Source of the DNA: Symbiotaphrina buchneri | Lineage: Eukaryota; Ascomycota; Symbiotaphrinales; Symbiotaphrinaceae | Assembly: GCA_001599915.1 (NCBI GenBank) | Contig: BCIG01000001.1 | Coordinates: 744,001 to 808,000, forward strand | Reading direction: 5' to 3' | DNA: 64,000 nt | Shown here: one piece after another, positions 41,929 to 53,900 of the stretch | How positions within the stretch are numbered: the first letter of the stretch is position 1 | Layout: each line of letters opens with the position of its first letter | The notes under the pieces: generated by a model | Told to the model about the DNA's origin: nothing | The model's database searches: none | What the model saw: the letters and a program-made list of their open reading frames with translations, nothing else | Made by a program: the position numbers and the translations under genes

Positions 41929-43507
41929 TCAAAGCTCCTTCTTCAGGAAATGCTCCTGCATTGACAAGTCATTAGCACGGGGATCCCATCACCCAAACGA
42001 AGCCCGACAGATACGAAACACCACATGTTCCGCAATCCGTGCCAAGGGTATACCGTGACAATGATCCGACATGGAGGGACGGCAGATCGCCCACCAAGCA
42101 ATGCAAAGTGCAGGACATTTGTGCTTAGAAGGATGGCACGTACCGGTTTGTGGCTCGTCTCGTAATCCACGTGGACATAAGCTCTTTCGACACTGGGCAA
42201 GCTTTCCAACTTTATCTGCAATACTTCCGCAATGTCATGGGTGGTACGCAGGGAGTCATTGGGTGACATGACAATATCGACTTCAACCACGATGCGATGG
42301 CCGCTGTGATATGCACGCACGGTGTCAAGCGCGTGGATATGAGGAGAGTGAGTCATTGCTGCACAGGATACATGGTTAGCCAACGCTCCTTTTTCAGGCG
42401 GGAGGGTCTGCAAGGCGCCAACAGTAATGCACCAAGAGAGGTAGACTTACAGATATATGTGATGAGTTGGTGCATCTCTGTATCAGCAGTGACACCAATC
42501 AGGAGCATAAACTCCCTATAAGCTGTCCTCAACCAGAGGGTGCAAATCAACAGCGACAACATAACGGCCCCCATAGGGTCAATCCACCATCGCAGCTTAC
42601 TACCAAGGACAGACGTCAAGATACCGAAGCCATTGATGAACAGATCGTTACGGTGGTCCTCCCACAAGATGCGGATCTGACTGTAGGTATTCCGCAACGC
42701 CCAGCAATATGCGAACAATGCCAGCTTCGTAGTGAATGCGACGCTGACAGCGATGACGGAAGGGAGATGGAATTTGTTTGTATCAGAATCAGATCCAGCG
42801 GCCAGATCACGCCCAGATAATACGATCAGTATGAAGGACACCGCACACATGAGGAAGCAGAAGACAATGTTCCCAGCGGTTTCAATTCGTGCCTTGCCCG
42901 ACGGGAATTTTCGAGGGTCCACGCGGTTGACGGCGCGGTTGGAGAGAATGAGGGTGACGTTACTAAGCGGATCAAATAGAGCGTCCGCCATTGTAGTGAA
43001 CAGTGAGAGAGACGACGAAGATATAGCGCCGTAGAGTTGCAAAGCTGCAAGAATGATATTTGCAGCCAGCGAGCCATGTACAGCGATCAGATAGCGGAGG
43101 TTGTTGGCCGCATTCTCGTCCTTGGCATCACGTCTGTGGTCATCGACAGGCTTGAGCAACCGTCGAATGCTGGCATTCTGATTTTCGTAGAAACCTTGGA
43201 GCTTGCGGGCAGTTTCTGATGCAGAGGAGAGGGGGTTGACGGGCACGCAGGTCGTGCCGGTCCTCCTGCGGGAAGTGTTGGCCTTAATCAGGGAGATCTC
43301 TTCCTCCGATTTTAGAGCTGTAGATAGCAGATAGGGATCATGGGTTGCAAAGGGACTGCCCTCGACATCCGTGTCGGTGGTTGACCTCGAGATAGCTCCC
43401 ATGGTGTTTGGCGGAGGCTCCAGTGCGGTGCTGGTAGCTGCCTGAGCAACTTCACCATGGGGCTTGTGTTTGCTTATGGAGACGAGCGGAATGAATCGGT
43501 CTGCCAT
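41929..43507 (-). CDS. Cation diffusion facilitator, Mn-type
   Basis: A membrane metal exporter of about 440 residues: a disordered N-terminus of ~140 residues, a six-span CDF membrane domain and a cytosolic ferredoxin-like C-terminal domain. Metal-site motifs are DALFD in helix 2 and DHRND in helix 5, both of the DxxxD form that marks manganese (or Fe/Mn) CDFs rather than zinc carriers. The C-terminal domain has HIHALDTVRAYHSGHRIVVEVDIVMSP and VERAYVHVDYET, then a short last exon EHFLKKEL. At least two in-phase introns are seen (near 42450-42365 and 42145-41955). Likely role: Mn(II)/H+ antiport into the secretory pathway or vacuole. The start ATG at 43507 is in good context and no frame problem is seen. 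Confidence 0.87.
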
Positions 43508-44690
43508 GTTTGCCCCTGTTTCTGCGGAGCCGGCTGAGGACTGGGGTTTTGTTGGAGAAAGAGGCGCATCGTGACTCCTTTGTTCTTTACTTCATTTCGG
43601 CGGCGAGGTGGGCTTCAGAAGACCCCGAGCTGGGCGACCGCGGGCTGTGCATAGCATCGATGTGATTGGACCAGACTGTCGTATGCCAAGGTAAACCGGA
43701 GTTTATCAAATACTAGCACTCGGGGTCGGGGACTTCACAATTCGATATTTGATGTCCAGAAAGCATTAGATAGTGAATTCACCGGCATTATTATGGTGAA
43801 GAATTACAAAAAAAAAATTGGTTACCGGCCCTTCGATGAGTCAACTCATCAATATAGCTAGATTAGGTAGATAGGCAGTGAGGGACTCGGTGCTGTGCAG
43901 TACAGTACGGTAGTGCTTTGAATGCTCTCCAAAACCAAATATCGGATGAGAAATGGATTGCGCAATGATGTCGGACCCGGCTAGCTTTCTATTATAATTC
44001 CTCTTTATTTGAACCTAGCTTCGGTACATCTATATGGTTTGTAATGCCATATAATGGAGTGGTTTATCTAATTCCTTTTTATACGTTGGTTGTTTTTGCA
44101 AGGCTCCCGTTCTGTACTAGAGTATCCTGGGAAGCTGCGGAGAAGGGCGCTGTGTCTGCCTGCTTTTTGGTGATAAAGTGAACTTCACGTTCGATCATCT
44201 GAGTGAGCGGAGGAGCGTGAGAGATGGGGAGAGATCCATACCTGCCTCATGTATCCCAGTACTTCCTGTTTACATCGGCGGATCTCACTCGGTCCACCAT
44301 AAGGTAAGGACACAATTAGTGGACTAGGCGAACGGATAATATAACCGGATCACCAAGTCACCCAATCACTTCTGAGAGCAATTCCAGTAGAACCGTGAAA
44401 TTCTTCTAAGGAAGAGCAAACCATGCAGAGCACAAGATAAAGTACACCATCAAGAGAGCAATAACAGCATGAGAAAAGACGTCTTCAGCAGCAATCCCGG
44501 AACGCCCAGCCCAAGATTCTTTTTTGCCCAGCATGGAGTAAGCAAGCCACTCTGCTAGACAGAATGAACCCCCAGGCGCAATTGAGGGGTTTATACAGCC
44601 AGCTTATGCGGTTGCGAGGATGAGAAGTGGTAAGGAAGTCGTGAACAGGGAATGCGGGGAGCGGTAATGAGGCGAGGTGAAATGAGTGGT
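43508..44690. other. Intergenic, AT-rich
   Basis: 1.2 kb between the CDF start and the fibrillarin 3' end. Includes an A9 run near 43809 and AT-rich stretches at 43990-44100. It should contain the CDF promoter and the fibrillarin 3' UTR. No gene is supported. Confidence 0.5.
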
Positions 44691-45900
44691 TTATGAGGAT
44701 GCGCGGACATAGCGGCCAGCCACGATACAGTGGTCACGCTCGAAAGGTTCTGTGGGGTATTTGTTAGCCGCCAAAGCATTGCATGAAGATATAGTAGATA
44801 CGAACCCAAAGTCAACTGCTCCAAAGGCTTGATGCGCTCCTCCCTCATCTTCTGCACCTCCCGGGCAAACACCTGCTCCGCCGGCGCCGTGCTGTCAATA
44901 CAGTTGGCCTTAATACTGACCACCACACCGCCACCATCCTTCAGGAACAGATGTGCGTTCAAGCCCACGATACGGGCCTGATCAGGCTGTGCGACGTCGG
45001 CGAAGATAACATCCACCATACCGACCAACATCCGGTACCTCAGAGGATGCCGGGCGTCTTCGATGATGGGGATGACGTTCGTGCGGTGAGTAGCCATGTT
45101 GATCAGATCACGGCCGGAACGGTGCGAGAACTCGACGGCGTAGACAACTCCGGTAGGTCCAACGATATCGGCAACGTGCGAGACGGATGTCCCAGAGGCA
45201 GCACCCAGGTAGAGGACCTTCTTTCCGGGCGCGATGAAGATCTCGTCCAGGCCACCCAGGATACCAGCAGCCAACTTGCTGCGGAAAGGATTCCACACAC
45301 GGTATTCGGTCTTTGTGGGGGCGGGAGCATCGCCGTTGGTCGTTGCCTCCGTAGCATTGGCTGATGTCTCAACTGCGATGCGCTTCTCGCCGTAGACCGA
45401 CTCGCCAGGTGTCAGGTTCTTGGTGACTAACATGTCTTCCTTGCCGCGCGCGACGAACACACCGGCGTGACGATGAGGCTCCTGCAAATTATTAGTCTCA
45501 TCGTAGCCGGACCGATCCCATCATGAAGGTTAGAGCACATACAATGATTGTCTTTGCACCGCCCCTTGCACCACCTTTCATTCCTCCACGTGGGCCACCG
45601 CGACCTCCCCTAGCACCACCTCTTGGAGCGCCTCGTCCACCACGAGGTCCACCGCGGCCTCCTCGGGCACCTCCACGTCCACCACGGTCACCGCCAAAAC
45701 CACCACGATCACCGAAACCGCCTGGCGAAAGTTAGCAACCGTCATTCACAAATCGAACAGCAGATTCATCAAGGAGGCCCTCAAGGCTCCATTGAAGGTC
45801 AACTGTGTAAGTGAAACTGACCTCTACCGCCTCTGGCTCCTCCCCGACCTCCACGGCCACCGCGATCGCCTCCACGGCCTCCTCTTGGTGTAAAGGCCAT
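44691..45900 (-). CDS. nop1: Fibrillarin, nucleolar rRNA 2'-O-methyltransferase
   Basis: Box C/D snoRNP methyltransferase of the nucleolus, which methylates pre-rRNA riboses using guide RNAs. The N-terminus is a glycine/arginine-rich domain of about 80 residues ([15 protein letters not shown] and onward), split by one intron. After a second intron comes [20 protein letters not shown], the invariant start of the fibrillarin core. The SAM site [32 protein letters not shown], and the catalytic-region [15 protein letters not shown] and [14 protein letters not shown] follow. A third intron precedes the last exon [19 protein letters not shown]. About 315 residues, the normal length. It is divergent from ribosomal protein L17 with a 509-bp shared promoter. 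Intact. Confidence 0.97.
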
Positions 45901-46409
45901 TATTTGTAGTGCTTGTATGGATTGACGAGGGAAACAAGCGCCTAGAGGTGATGTAATTCGACCCTTTTAAATGCAGGTATCGATGTGAAATGGTGATCCT
46001 GCAAAGGTCGAGAGAGTGGTTGGTCGAGCTTTTTTTGAGAGCTAGGCTCACTTTACCTTTTTTTCGAGATTCTCACTAAGCCGTTTCCGCTAATCTTATC
46101 TCATCGATCTCCAGAAATTTTGCGGTTTCACCACGATTGACACCAACGAGAAATTTCAACACACAGAGCATCTGATCTACAAAGTTCAAAAAATATCTAG
46201 AATCTAGATTTACAGTCTATGAGAGAGAAGCAGTTTCTGGTAAGGAGACCTCCGTTATTGGCGTGCATGGCGCTTGCATTCCAATTCTAGGGCAAAAGCC
46301 CTAGTGAGGCTCAAGTCGCTAACCGAAAGTCGCACTCTCAGTTCACTAAGAGAATCTCAATACCAGCGCAGCGCGACAACAACAAGACCATCACCCAACA
46401 ACCGCCACG
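45901..46409. promoter_or_regulatory. Bidirectional promoter, fibrillarin / ribosomal protein L17
   Basis: 509 bases separate the two ATGs. Visible elements: T-rich and A-rich tracts near 46029-46065, a duplicated TCTAGA word near 46197-46211, and a perfect CTAGGGC/GCCCTAG inverted repeat at 46287-46304. Pairing two ribosome-production genes in this way suggests coordinated growth control. Confidence 0.7.
46287..46304. promoter_or_regulatory. CTAGGGC-AAAA-GCCCTAG inverted repeat
   Basis: A perfect 7-bp inverted repeat with a 4-base loop, 106 bases upstream of the L17 ATG. The half site AGCCCTAG matches the ARCCCTAR-type box bound by Tbf1-like factors at ribosomal-protein promoters in many yeasts and fungi. 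The match is by eye, and binding here is inferred. Confidence 0.5.
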
Positions 46410-47358
46410 ATGGTGAGTCCATTTCCTCCTGCTATTTGACGATCGAGTGCCGCATGATGTTGGGAAGTTCCAGCGATTCCTGTCCCGTTGGTCATGGTTG
46501 TTGTGGCTTCCCGGTTCTGTGTCCTCGATTGATCAAAAGTCGAATTCAACGACAACTGCGCAAATGTCGTACGGCAAATGCTGATATACGTTTTTTCTAC
46601 AGGTCCGATACGCAGCAACTCACATTGAGCCGGCCAAGTCGGCCCGCGCTCGCGGTGCCTACCTCCGTGTGTCCTTCAAGAACACCCGTGAGACCGCTCA
46701 GGCCATCAACGGCTGGAAGGTCCAGCGTGCGATTTCCTTCCTCGAGAACGTCAAGGAGCACAAGGAGGCTGTGCCTATGAGGCGGTATGCTGGTAGCACC
46801 GGACGGACTGCTCAGGGTTAGTCTTTCTTGAACTTTTTCGCACTGGGTGGAGGATTTGGGTCGGGTTCTCAACAAGGGCTACTGGGAGCATGAGATGAAC
46901 GAGAATTTGCATCCTGCTTGTGGGGAAATGCTGACTCGATTTTGCTCCACAGGCAAGCAATTCGGTGTCTCCAAGGCCCGCTGGCCCGTCAAGTCGGCCG
47001 AGTTCCTGCTCGGTCTCCTCCGCAACGCAGAGGCCAACGCCGACACCAAGGGTCTCGACACCAGCAACCTCATCGTCAAGCACATCCAGGTCAACCAGGC
47101 TCCCAAGCAGCGGAGACGCACATACCGTGCCCACGGTCGTGTATGTCACAGATCCCCTCCTCGATTACCCCACCACGAAACTAACAAAACCCCCTCTAGA
47201 TCAACCCTTACATGTCCAACCCGTGCCACATCGAACTCATCCTGACCGAGGGCGAGGAGGTCGTTCAGAAGTCGCCGCAGGTCGTCCACCGCGAGGAGGC
47301 TCGCCTGAACTCCCGGCAGCGCGGCGCCAAGGTCCGACGGGCGATCACGGCTGCGTAG
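46410..47358 (+). CDS. rpl17: 60S ribosomal protein L17 (uL22)
   Basis: Large-subunit protein at the peptide exit tunnel. Four exons: 46410-46412 (the ATG alone), 46603-46816, 46953-47140 and 47200-47358. The split directly after the start codon is common in fungal ribosomal protein genes. The protein reads [20 protein letters not shown], then [58 protein letters not shown] and a basic end [14 protein letters not shown], about 187 residues and collinear with the eukaryotic family. Introns are 190, 136 and 59 nt. It shares a divergent promoter with fibrillarin. No anomaly. Confidence 0.97.
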
Positions 47359-47950
47359 ATGGATCGTTCGTTCGGCGGGGGATGGAATGGGTGGTGGGTT
47401 GAGGGGGAGCTAAAGGATGGTGTTCCTGCATTTGCATGTACCTCGACTGCGCACGCGAAAAGAATTCCAATGAGTGGTTATGGATACTTGAGGTCTTTGC
47501 CCGATGCTGTGATTGTGTGGCCCCGACCCGACTGGAAGTCGAACAAGGACATGTTGCATGCCAACTGGATCTCGGTGGCTGTACCCTTCGACGCAGTAAA
47601 CCAGTATTGCTCGGATTACGACCGCATTCTCTTCAGCTGCGTTATCTCATCTACTCGAAGGCTCACCTGCCCTCTTCATGGCGCCCGTCTGCCTACCCAG
47701 AGTCATACCTTGACTCAAGTGAACGCCAATTTTCTTTGACAGTACCACATATTCGTAATCTTGACTGAACCTCACAGAAGACTTGCGTTCGCCTTAGAGA
47801 GAAGCGCATAACAGTTGATTGGGATCAAGTCACATACAGTGGAATCTACAGTCAAAACACACTCCTCCCCATCCCTCCTCCCCATCCTCCATCCCCTTTC
47901 TCCCATCCCACCCCATCCCATCCCTCCCTCCTCCTTCAACCCCTCCTTCC
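47359..47950. other. Intergenic between convergent genes
   Basis: Contains the 3' UTRs of L17 and the LaeA-like methyltransferase. The right part (47860-47950) is a strongly C/T-biased tract. No gene. Confidence 0.5.
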
Positions 47951-49460
47951 CTACTCCTCCTCCTTCCTCCCCCACGCGACATGGGTATTAATATACTGCA
48001 GCACGCTCTCATCTCTAATCTCCTCTCTAACCTTCTCCAAAAACTCCTTCGTATCCACCTCGCTCCACCCCAGAACATTCACAAAAACCCGCAGCGAGAA
48101 GCCCTCAATCCCACTCAACACATTCAGCATATTATACGCGCCGATCATCTTGCCTCTTTCGTCCGTCGGGTATGGTTTCTGCGGGCACTGCAGCACCAGC
48201 TCGTCGACGTCGGCGAAGCCGGCGCCGCGGAGGAAGGTCGTTAGGCGTGGGCCTAGGTTGATGGGCCGCCCGCGCTTCTCGGCGGCGGACGCGAGGTAAG
48301 CGGACCATTGCGGGTAGGCTTGGGTCGGGTGCACAGTGTTGTTGGGTGAGCGGATCGTTTGGTCGAGTTCTTGCATTTCGAGGTAGCCGGAGGGTTTGAG
48401 ATATCTAGGCGGCGAGAGGGGGTGTTAGTGCGTGGTTGGAAGGGCGAAGGGAGGAGTGGGGACGGACTTCTTGATCTTGTTGACCATGCCTTGCCAGTCG
48501 GCGATGCTGGCGTGGAGGAGAGACATGTGGATGTAGTCGAAGTGGTTTTCGGGCCAGGGCCACTCCGATTCGATGTCGAGTTGTTGGAAGGTGACGTTGT
48601 CCGAGTGCCTATTTGAGGTCAATCCAAGATCCAGTCGCGAAGTCTTTAGGCGAAGCATACTCTTTTGGTTGTATAGTAGAAATATCCACTCCAATTATCT
48701 GCCAGATATTCAGCCAGAGTGCGGCAGAACAGCTGGGCGCATGCCTGCAGAGAGTGCTGCGCATAGTCGACTACCGACGTACCTCGGTTTCTGGAAACTC
48801 CTCGGCCATTTCCATACACCAGATACCACTGCCGCAACCCAGATCCAGGATGCGCTCAGGCTTCTCAGGAAGCGGAGCGAGATGTAGTTTTCCGCCCTTC
48901 ATGATCGTAAAAGTATGGTGCTAAGAACAGACGCACTAGTTAGTTAATCCGTCTCTGAGAAAGAGCAAGTATGCATGGACATACCTGGTGGTTTAGACGC
49001 TTAATCTCCGGGGCATCGTTGGGCATAGTGTAGTCTGCGAGGGTCAACATGCTATTTCATATGGGCGAGATGATAATAACGTACGGCCCATCTTCCCACT
49101 GACGTAGCGACGTCCATTCTCGTAGACAAAGTCATCCTCTTGCCCAGATATTTCCTTGACATAGTCCCGGCTGAAAGGGATCAGTCTCTGCGAATTGATA
49201 AAAGTCCAACTGTTTATGACCTACACTTGCTGCTCATATTTGTGGCCAGCATCCAAGGAAGGAGGAGGCTGCTCAACGGATCCAAATCAGCTCTGCTGGG
49301 TTTCAGAAGAAAGCGGGGTTACACAACGTACCGCCTGCTGAGCATTGACGTCGACTTCTGAGAGAGGGGCTTTCTGCAGATATGTTCAGCAATCATTCCC
49401 ACGGAATGAGCATGGCCGCGGGAAAATGCTAGCTACCTTGATCTCCGCGGTTGAGGCCAT
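47951..49460 (-). CDS. LaeA/UMTA-like SAM-dependent methyltransferase
   Basis: Multi-exon class I methyltransferase of the fungal LaeA/UMTA group. The start is ATG at 49460 (MASTAEIK). Short exons encode DDFVYENGRRYVSGKMG and a segment with MPNDAPEIKRLNHQ, matching the N-terminal signature of the group. The core has HLAPLPEKPERILDLGCGSG (motif I) followed by GIWCMEMAEEFPETE, GVDISTIQPK, and NVTFQQLDIESEWPWPENHF with DYIHMSLLHASIADW. The last exon is long (48376 to 47951) and includes YLEMQELDQT and LRGAGFADVDELVLQ. Relatives include the nuclear regulator LaeA, but most members are cytosolic enzymes of unknown substrate. With no biosynthetic cluster next to it, a cluster role is not supported. 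The exact exon borders in the N-terminal third are provisional. Confidence 0.82.
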
Positions 49461-50974
49461 GATCGCGATTGGATATCCACAGTATTGGAACAGATGTACT
49501 CCGAAGCTGGCTCGTAACGGTTCCCACCAGTAGAGTCGCTGTAGCGGTACCTATATATAAAGCCCCTCCCACCGCGCGCCTGGGAGGGGCATTCCCCAAG
49601 GGCGGGCAGCCCATTGGGACCCCTCCTCTGCCCTCCCGGCGGTTCTTGCGTGTCCCATGGAACGAGGCCTCGAAAAGCCGGACAGCCGATGGGCGACGGA
49701 CGAATCCAGCAAGCCGCAGCTGCAAGAGGCTGCAAGGGATCGCACGGCAGATGCGTGCAAAGCAAGACGATTGGGCCACGAGGCAGGGTAAGGTTTCCCT
49801 GGCTTACCCGATTCCGCTGCATAACATTCTTGCTGCACGGCGAGGTGGGAAAGGAAGAAAGGGAGCCAATGGCATCATGGGAACCTTATCCCAAGCTCCA
49901 GAAACTGACAAGTCGATTGGCTTGGCGAGAGATAGCGTGCCCCGATGTCTTCAATCTCAACCGGTGCAACGGGGCTAGAAGTGATGGGATGCGATGAGTT
50001 GACGCCGGAGGTATGCATTTCAGGTCAATTGAGACGGAGACGGAGACGGAGATGGAGATGGAGATTCATTTGAGGTTCAGAGCTGTTGAGATTCCCTGAA
50101 TGCTTGATAGCCTTCCGGCACCTTGGTAGGTACCTACTCGCAAATCGACCTTGGTCATCTACGGAGCATTTCTGGCTGGGTTCAACATGGCTTCATTAAC
50201 AAGCAATGCACCAGACCCGGTAACAGCATCTCATACCTAGGGTAATCAGTGCCTGGTTAAGGTTCCTCAATGTAAGGTAGATATTTGTGACTGGTCAGAT
50301 ATCTCACCGGGCCATCATCTGTTGCACACCAGTACCTAAGGTAGGTACTCTTCCTGTCGTCGCTGAGCAAAAACTAGCGTCCAGAAGCGGTATAGTGGCT
50401 TTTCGGAATAATAAAACTCCGACTCGGCCCTTCTTTCCTCCTCTCAACTACACGCACGGACCACCTGCACGAACCACCGGCACATCCACCACCAATCACG
50501 AAAGATGACATCCCACCAGGCTGGCCAATCAGCGCCCGCGAACCGCATCACCTATCAGCTAAAGCGTACAACCTTAGGAGTTCGACAGCGAAGGGCTCGT
50601 GAGAGAGAACTGGAGAACCTCGCGGATGACTTGCTCAGCTTTCACCCGACAGTGGCCGGAAGAGTGACCACTCAGTACCCATCAGCAAATTCGGCCTTTG
50701 CCAAAAAAACCATCCGGTTGTTTATCCAAAGCGATGACCGCCAACGAGAAGGGCCGCTGCGAGGTTCTGGATTCACTGTCATCCCCAACAGGCCGCCGCT
50801 GAAGCAGAGCTTTCATGAATACCTCACCTCATTCCAACAGAGCACTAGCTTCCCGCCGCTTCCTCTCTCCCTTCCCTCTTCTTCTTCTTCTGTCTTCCCT
50901 CCACTTCTCTTTCTTCATCGTCTTCTACCCCCACCTCCAACGTCTCACCTTTCTCTTGCACGCAACGCGACACA
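49461..50974. other. Intergenic between divergent genes
   Basis: 1.5 kb. Contains a GAGACG/GAGATG hexamer repeat (50031-50065), G/C-rich parts near 49560-49680 with overlapping frames on both strands, and a pyrimidine-rich leader just before the F-box gene. An open frame 50505-50978 ends on the F-box start codon (ATGA overlap) but has low-complexity translation; I treat it as leader sequence. Confidence 0.5.
50031..50065. repeat. GAGACG/GAGATG hexanucleotide repeat
   Basis: About six units: three GAGACG followed by GAGATG units, then degrading. A simple-sequence tract in the promoter region between the methyltransferase and the F-box gene. Confidence 0.8.
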
Positions 50975-53900
50975 ATGACGGAGTCTTCAGACTCTAACTT
51001 CGTCCTTCCGGTCGAGGTTACCAACATCCTGGCGGGATACTTGACTCGCCAGGATATTGGTAACATGCGTCTGGTGTGCAGAGAGTGGGAGAAGAGAGTC
51101 TCGATCCACTTCTTCAAGACCGTCGTCGTGGGCTTCAAGCCCGAGGTCTACGACCTCATAAAACCGAGCAAGTAGCAACTGCTCCAAGAGAAGAAGCAGA
51201 CGGTACAGGCGTTTGCCAGCTACGGACCGCATGTGCGGAGGTTCGGCATGGCGTTCGAGATCGACCAGGGTACGTTGCTTCTTCACTTGACGCGTTTTGT
51301 TTCTGCCCATCTAAGCTGACTCCAACACAGAGGGCCTGATCACCCCTCCTGGGAAGGACCAGCTCGAAACGGTCGACGCGTTTTGGGGACCCTACAAGTG
51401 GCCCCAGCAGAACTATGTCCGCTACAGGCACCTGGAGTCGCTGGAGGCCCTTTCAGACGAAAGTGGTTCGATGAAGGCCGCCTTCGCCAACCTGGAGAAG
51501 GTCACGGAGCTGGCCTTATCAATTGACAATGGCATGGGGTGGATCTCGGGGGTCGACGTCTCGGACCGATCCCGCGTGGTTGACCAGCCTCCCCCGGTCT
51601 TCCACGGCTATGACCTCCAACAAGACGAGGCCAATTTCCGCTTCGTTAGGGCGCTTGAACAACAGCGTGACTACAGCAAGAACACCGCGGACAAGAACAA
51701 CCGCACCATCTGGGGAACTCACCCAAATCTCGCCCGCTGGGAGGCCGCGTCCTCTCATTACGACAAGACATTCTTTGTCTTCAAGAACAACGACATCGAA
51801 GGGGACTTGGGATTCAGCAGACTTACTTTTAGTCGAAGCACTGGAGATGGGAGTTCATCTAACCCCAGAGGTCTCGGGCGCTACAATGGGGGTCTCATCA
51901 ATCCTCGTTCTCTTCGCTCGAACCAGACGGAGTGGCTTTTGGAGACGGACTGGGCCCAGAAAGCGTTCCTAGGGTCTTATGTATTGGCGGTTATCGACAA
52001 CCCTGACAAATTCAGCAACATAACGGTCTTCAACCTTGCGCAAATTCCCTCCTCCCAGATTGACGCGTTCAAGCGCCAGGATTTGTGGGAAGCTTTGCCG
52101 AAACTTCAGACGGTCAAGGTGTCCGTCATTCCGACGTGGCGTGAAATGAATAAACCGCGCGAAGATTTCATCGAAGACAAAATGATCTACCCCAGCAGCT
52201 GTCTTAAACAGGTCAACGACCTCATCTACTATTTCCTCCCCATCGAAACCCTCCATACATTGGACGTCGGTTGGGCACGCGGAGGTGAACTTGCCATTGG
52301 GGTCTTCGCCCGCAACCAGCACCTCATGCCAGCTCCCGTGAGTTCAGATGCAGAGGATATGCTTTATGGTCATGGAGTCATCGAATTTCCCGGTCACTTG
52401 AAGAACATCACGCTTCACAACAGCTGGATCTCCCCCGAGGCCATGCTTCGTCTCGTTGAGCGCAACCCACAGCTTGAGACGCTTCATCTCAACTCAGTCA
52501 GTTTGACTTGCAAACCCACGCAGAGGATTCGCCCTCCGCCTTCCATCGCAGAGAACTTGACTCTTGCGAATATGGGTCCTGAGAAATTCGGACCAGATGC
52601 TCATAGAGCTATCCTAGCGCGCTGGTTCTCCCGCCCGGCCACATTCAACGATCTAGTTGCCGCTCCCGCGCGACCTGCAGTGGTTGACTGGTTTCCACTC
52701 TACGTCCAGACGCTTTGTCCTCCTCGTCCGTTCTCCTGGCCCGACATTCTCGAACAGATCAGCCCCGGCCCCGAGAGCCCACTTACAGTCTTGCGCGAAC
52801 GTCACGCCGAGTATCACGAAGGGCTCGGCGACATCAAACCGACCGTCTGCAAAGCGACCTTACAAGAACTCAAGCTCACCAGCTGCGGGTATGCCGGCCT
52901 GGCCATCGACACTCTCCAACAGAGCCCGCTCGCATTCCGAAACTTCCCTACGACCCTCAGCAAGGGCGCCTCTGACCGCAAGGAAGACGCCAAAGAATAC
53001 GTTCTCCGTACCGGCGATCCATGGCTCGGCGTTATCATCCCGTGGATGGAGCCTTGGGAGATGGCGATGCTTCGGCGCGTCTGGAAAGCGAGGTTGGGCA
53101 TGATCTATGAAGGCCGCTTCCGCTTCGGCGAATGGTGTTTCGATACTGGGAGCTTACCGGGCACTGGGCGTTTCACTCTCAAGATGATCAAAGACCAGGA
53201 CCCAGTGGGCGATGAAGACTGGTGGCTGGGTGTCTGGGATGAAGAAGAGGATGATGGTAAAGGCAAAGAGAGGGACGGTGATATGCCTGATCCTGAAGCG
53301 GGAAACGACAGCGATGATGGTAGCGAAGCTCCCGTCCCGGATTCCTTTGACTACGTGAGCGAAAATGGCGACAATGCCGGCCCTTCCGGCGATCGTGGCG
53401 CGGCTGGCGATGATGACGGTAATGGTGGCCCTTCCGATGGTGGTGGCCCTTCTGGCAATCGTGGCGCGCCTGGTGACGATGACGACAATGGTGGGCCTTC
53501 TGGCAATCGTGGTCCTTCTGGCAATCGTGGTTCTTCTGGCAATCGTGGTCCTCCCGGCAATCGTGGTCCTTCTGGCAATCATGGTCCTTCCGACGATGGT
53601 GACGCGCCTGGCGACGACAACATCAATGTCGAGGAATATTCGGAGGAGACTACCGACGAGGAAACATCTGGCTATCTCCTCCAACGTGATCCACCCACCG
53701 GGCAGCACCAAGACGCCATGGAGACCGACGCTAGCTTGGATAATCAGGAACACGACGCCGCGGAGGATCAAACTCACCCCGCCAGTAGGCAGCAGTACAA
53801 TATTAGCGTTGACGAAGACTACGAAAACCATGACTCCGAAAGCTCCGAAGAGAACTCCAAAGATGAAGACTCCGAAGAGGACTACGACGACGAGCCGGTG

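Noticed and set aside
46413-46952. Possible C/D-box snoRNA in the L17 introns (ATGATG and CTGA words)
   Set aside because: The C-box match is imperfect, box spacing is wrong (about 130 or 45 nt) and no terminal stem is seen.
50505-50978. 157-codon open frame ending in an ATGA overlap with the F-box start
   Set aside because: Translation becomes a low-complexity Ser/Pro/Leu run from a CT-rich leader; no family and weak codon use. Possibly only a chance upstream frame.
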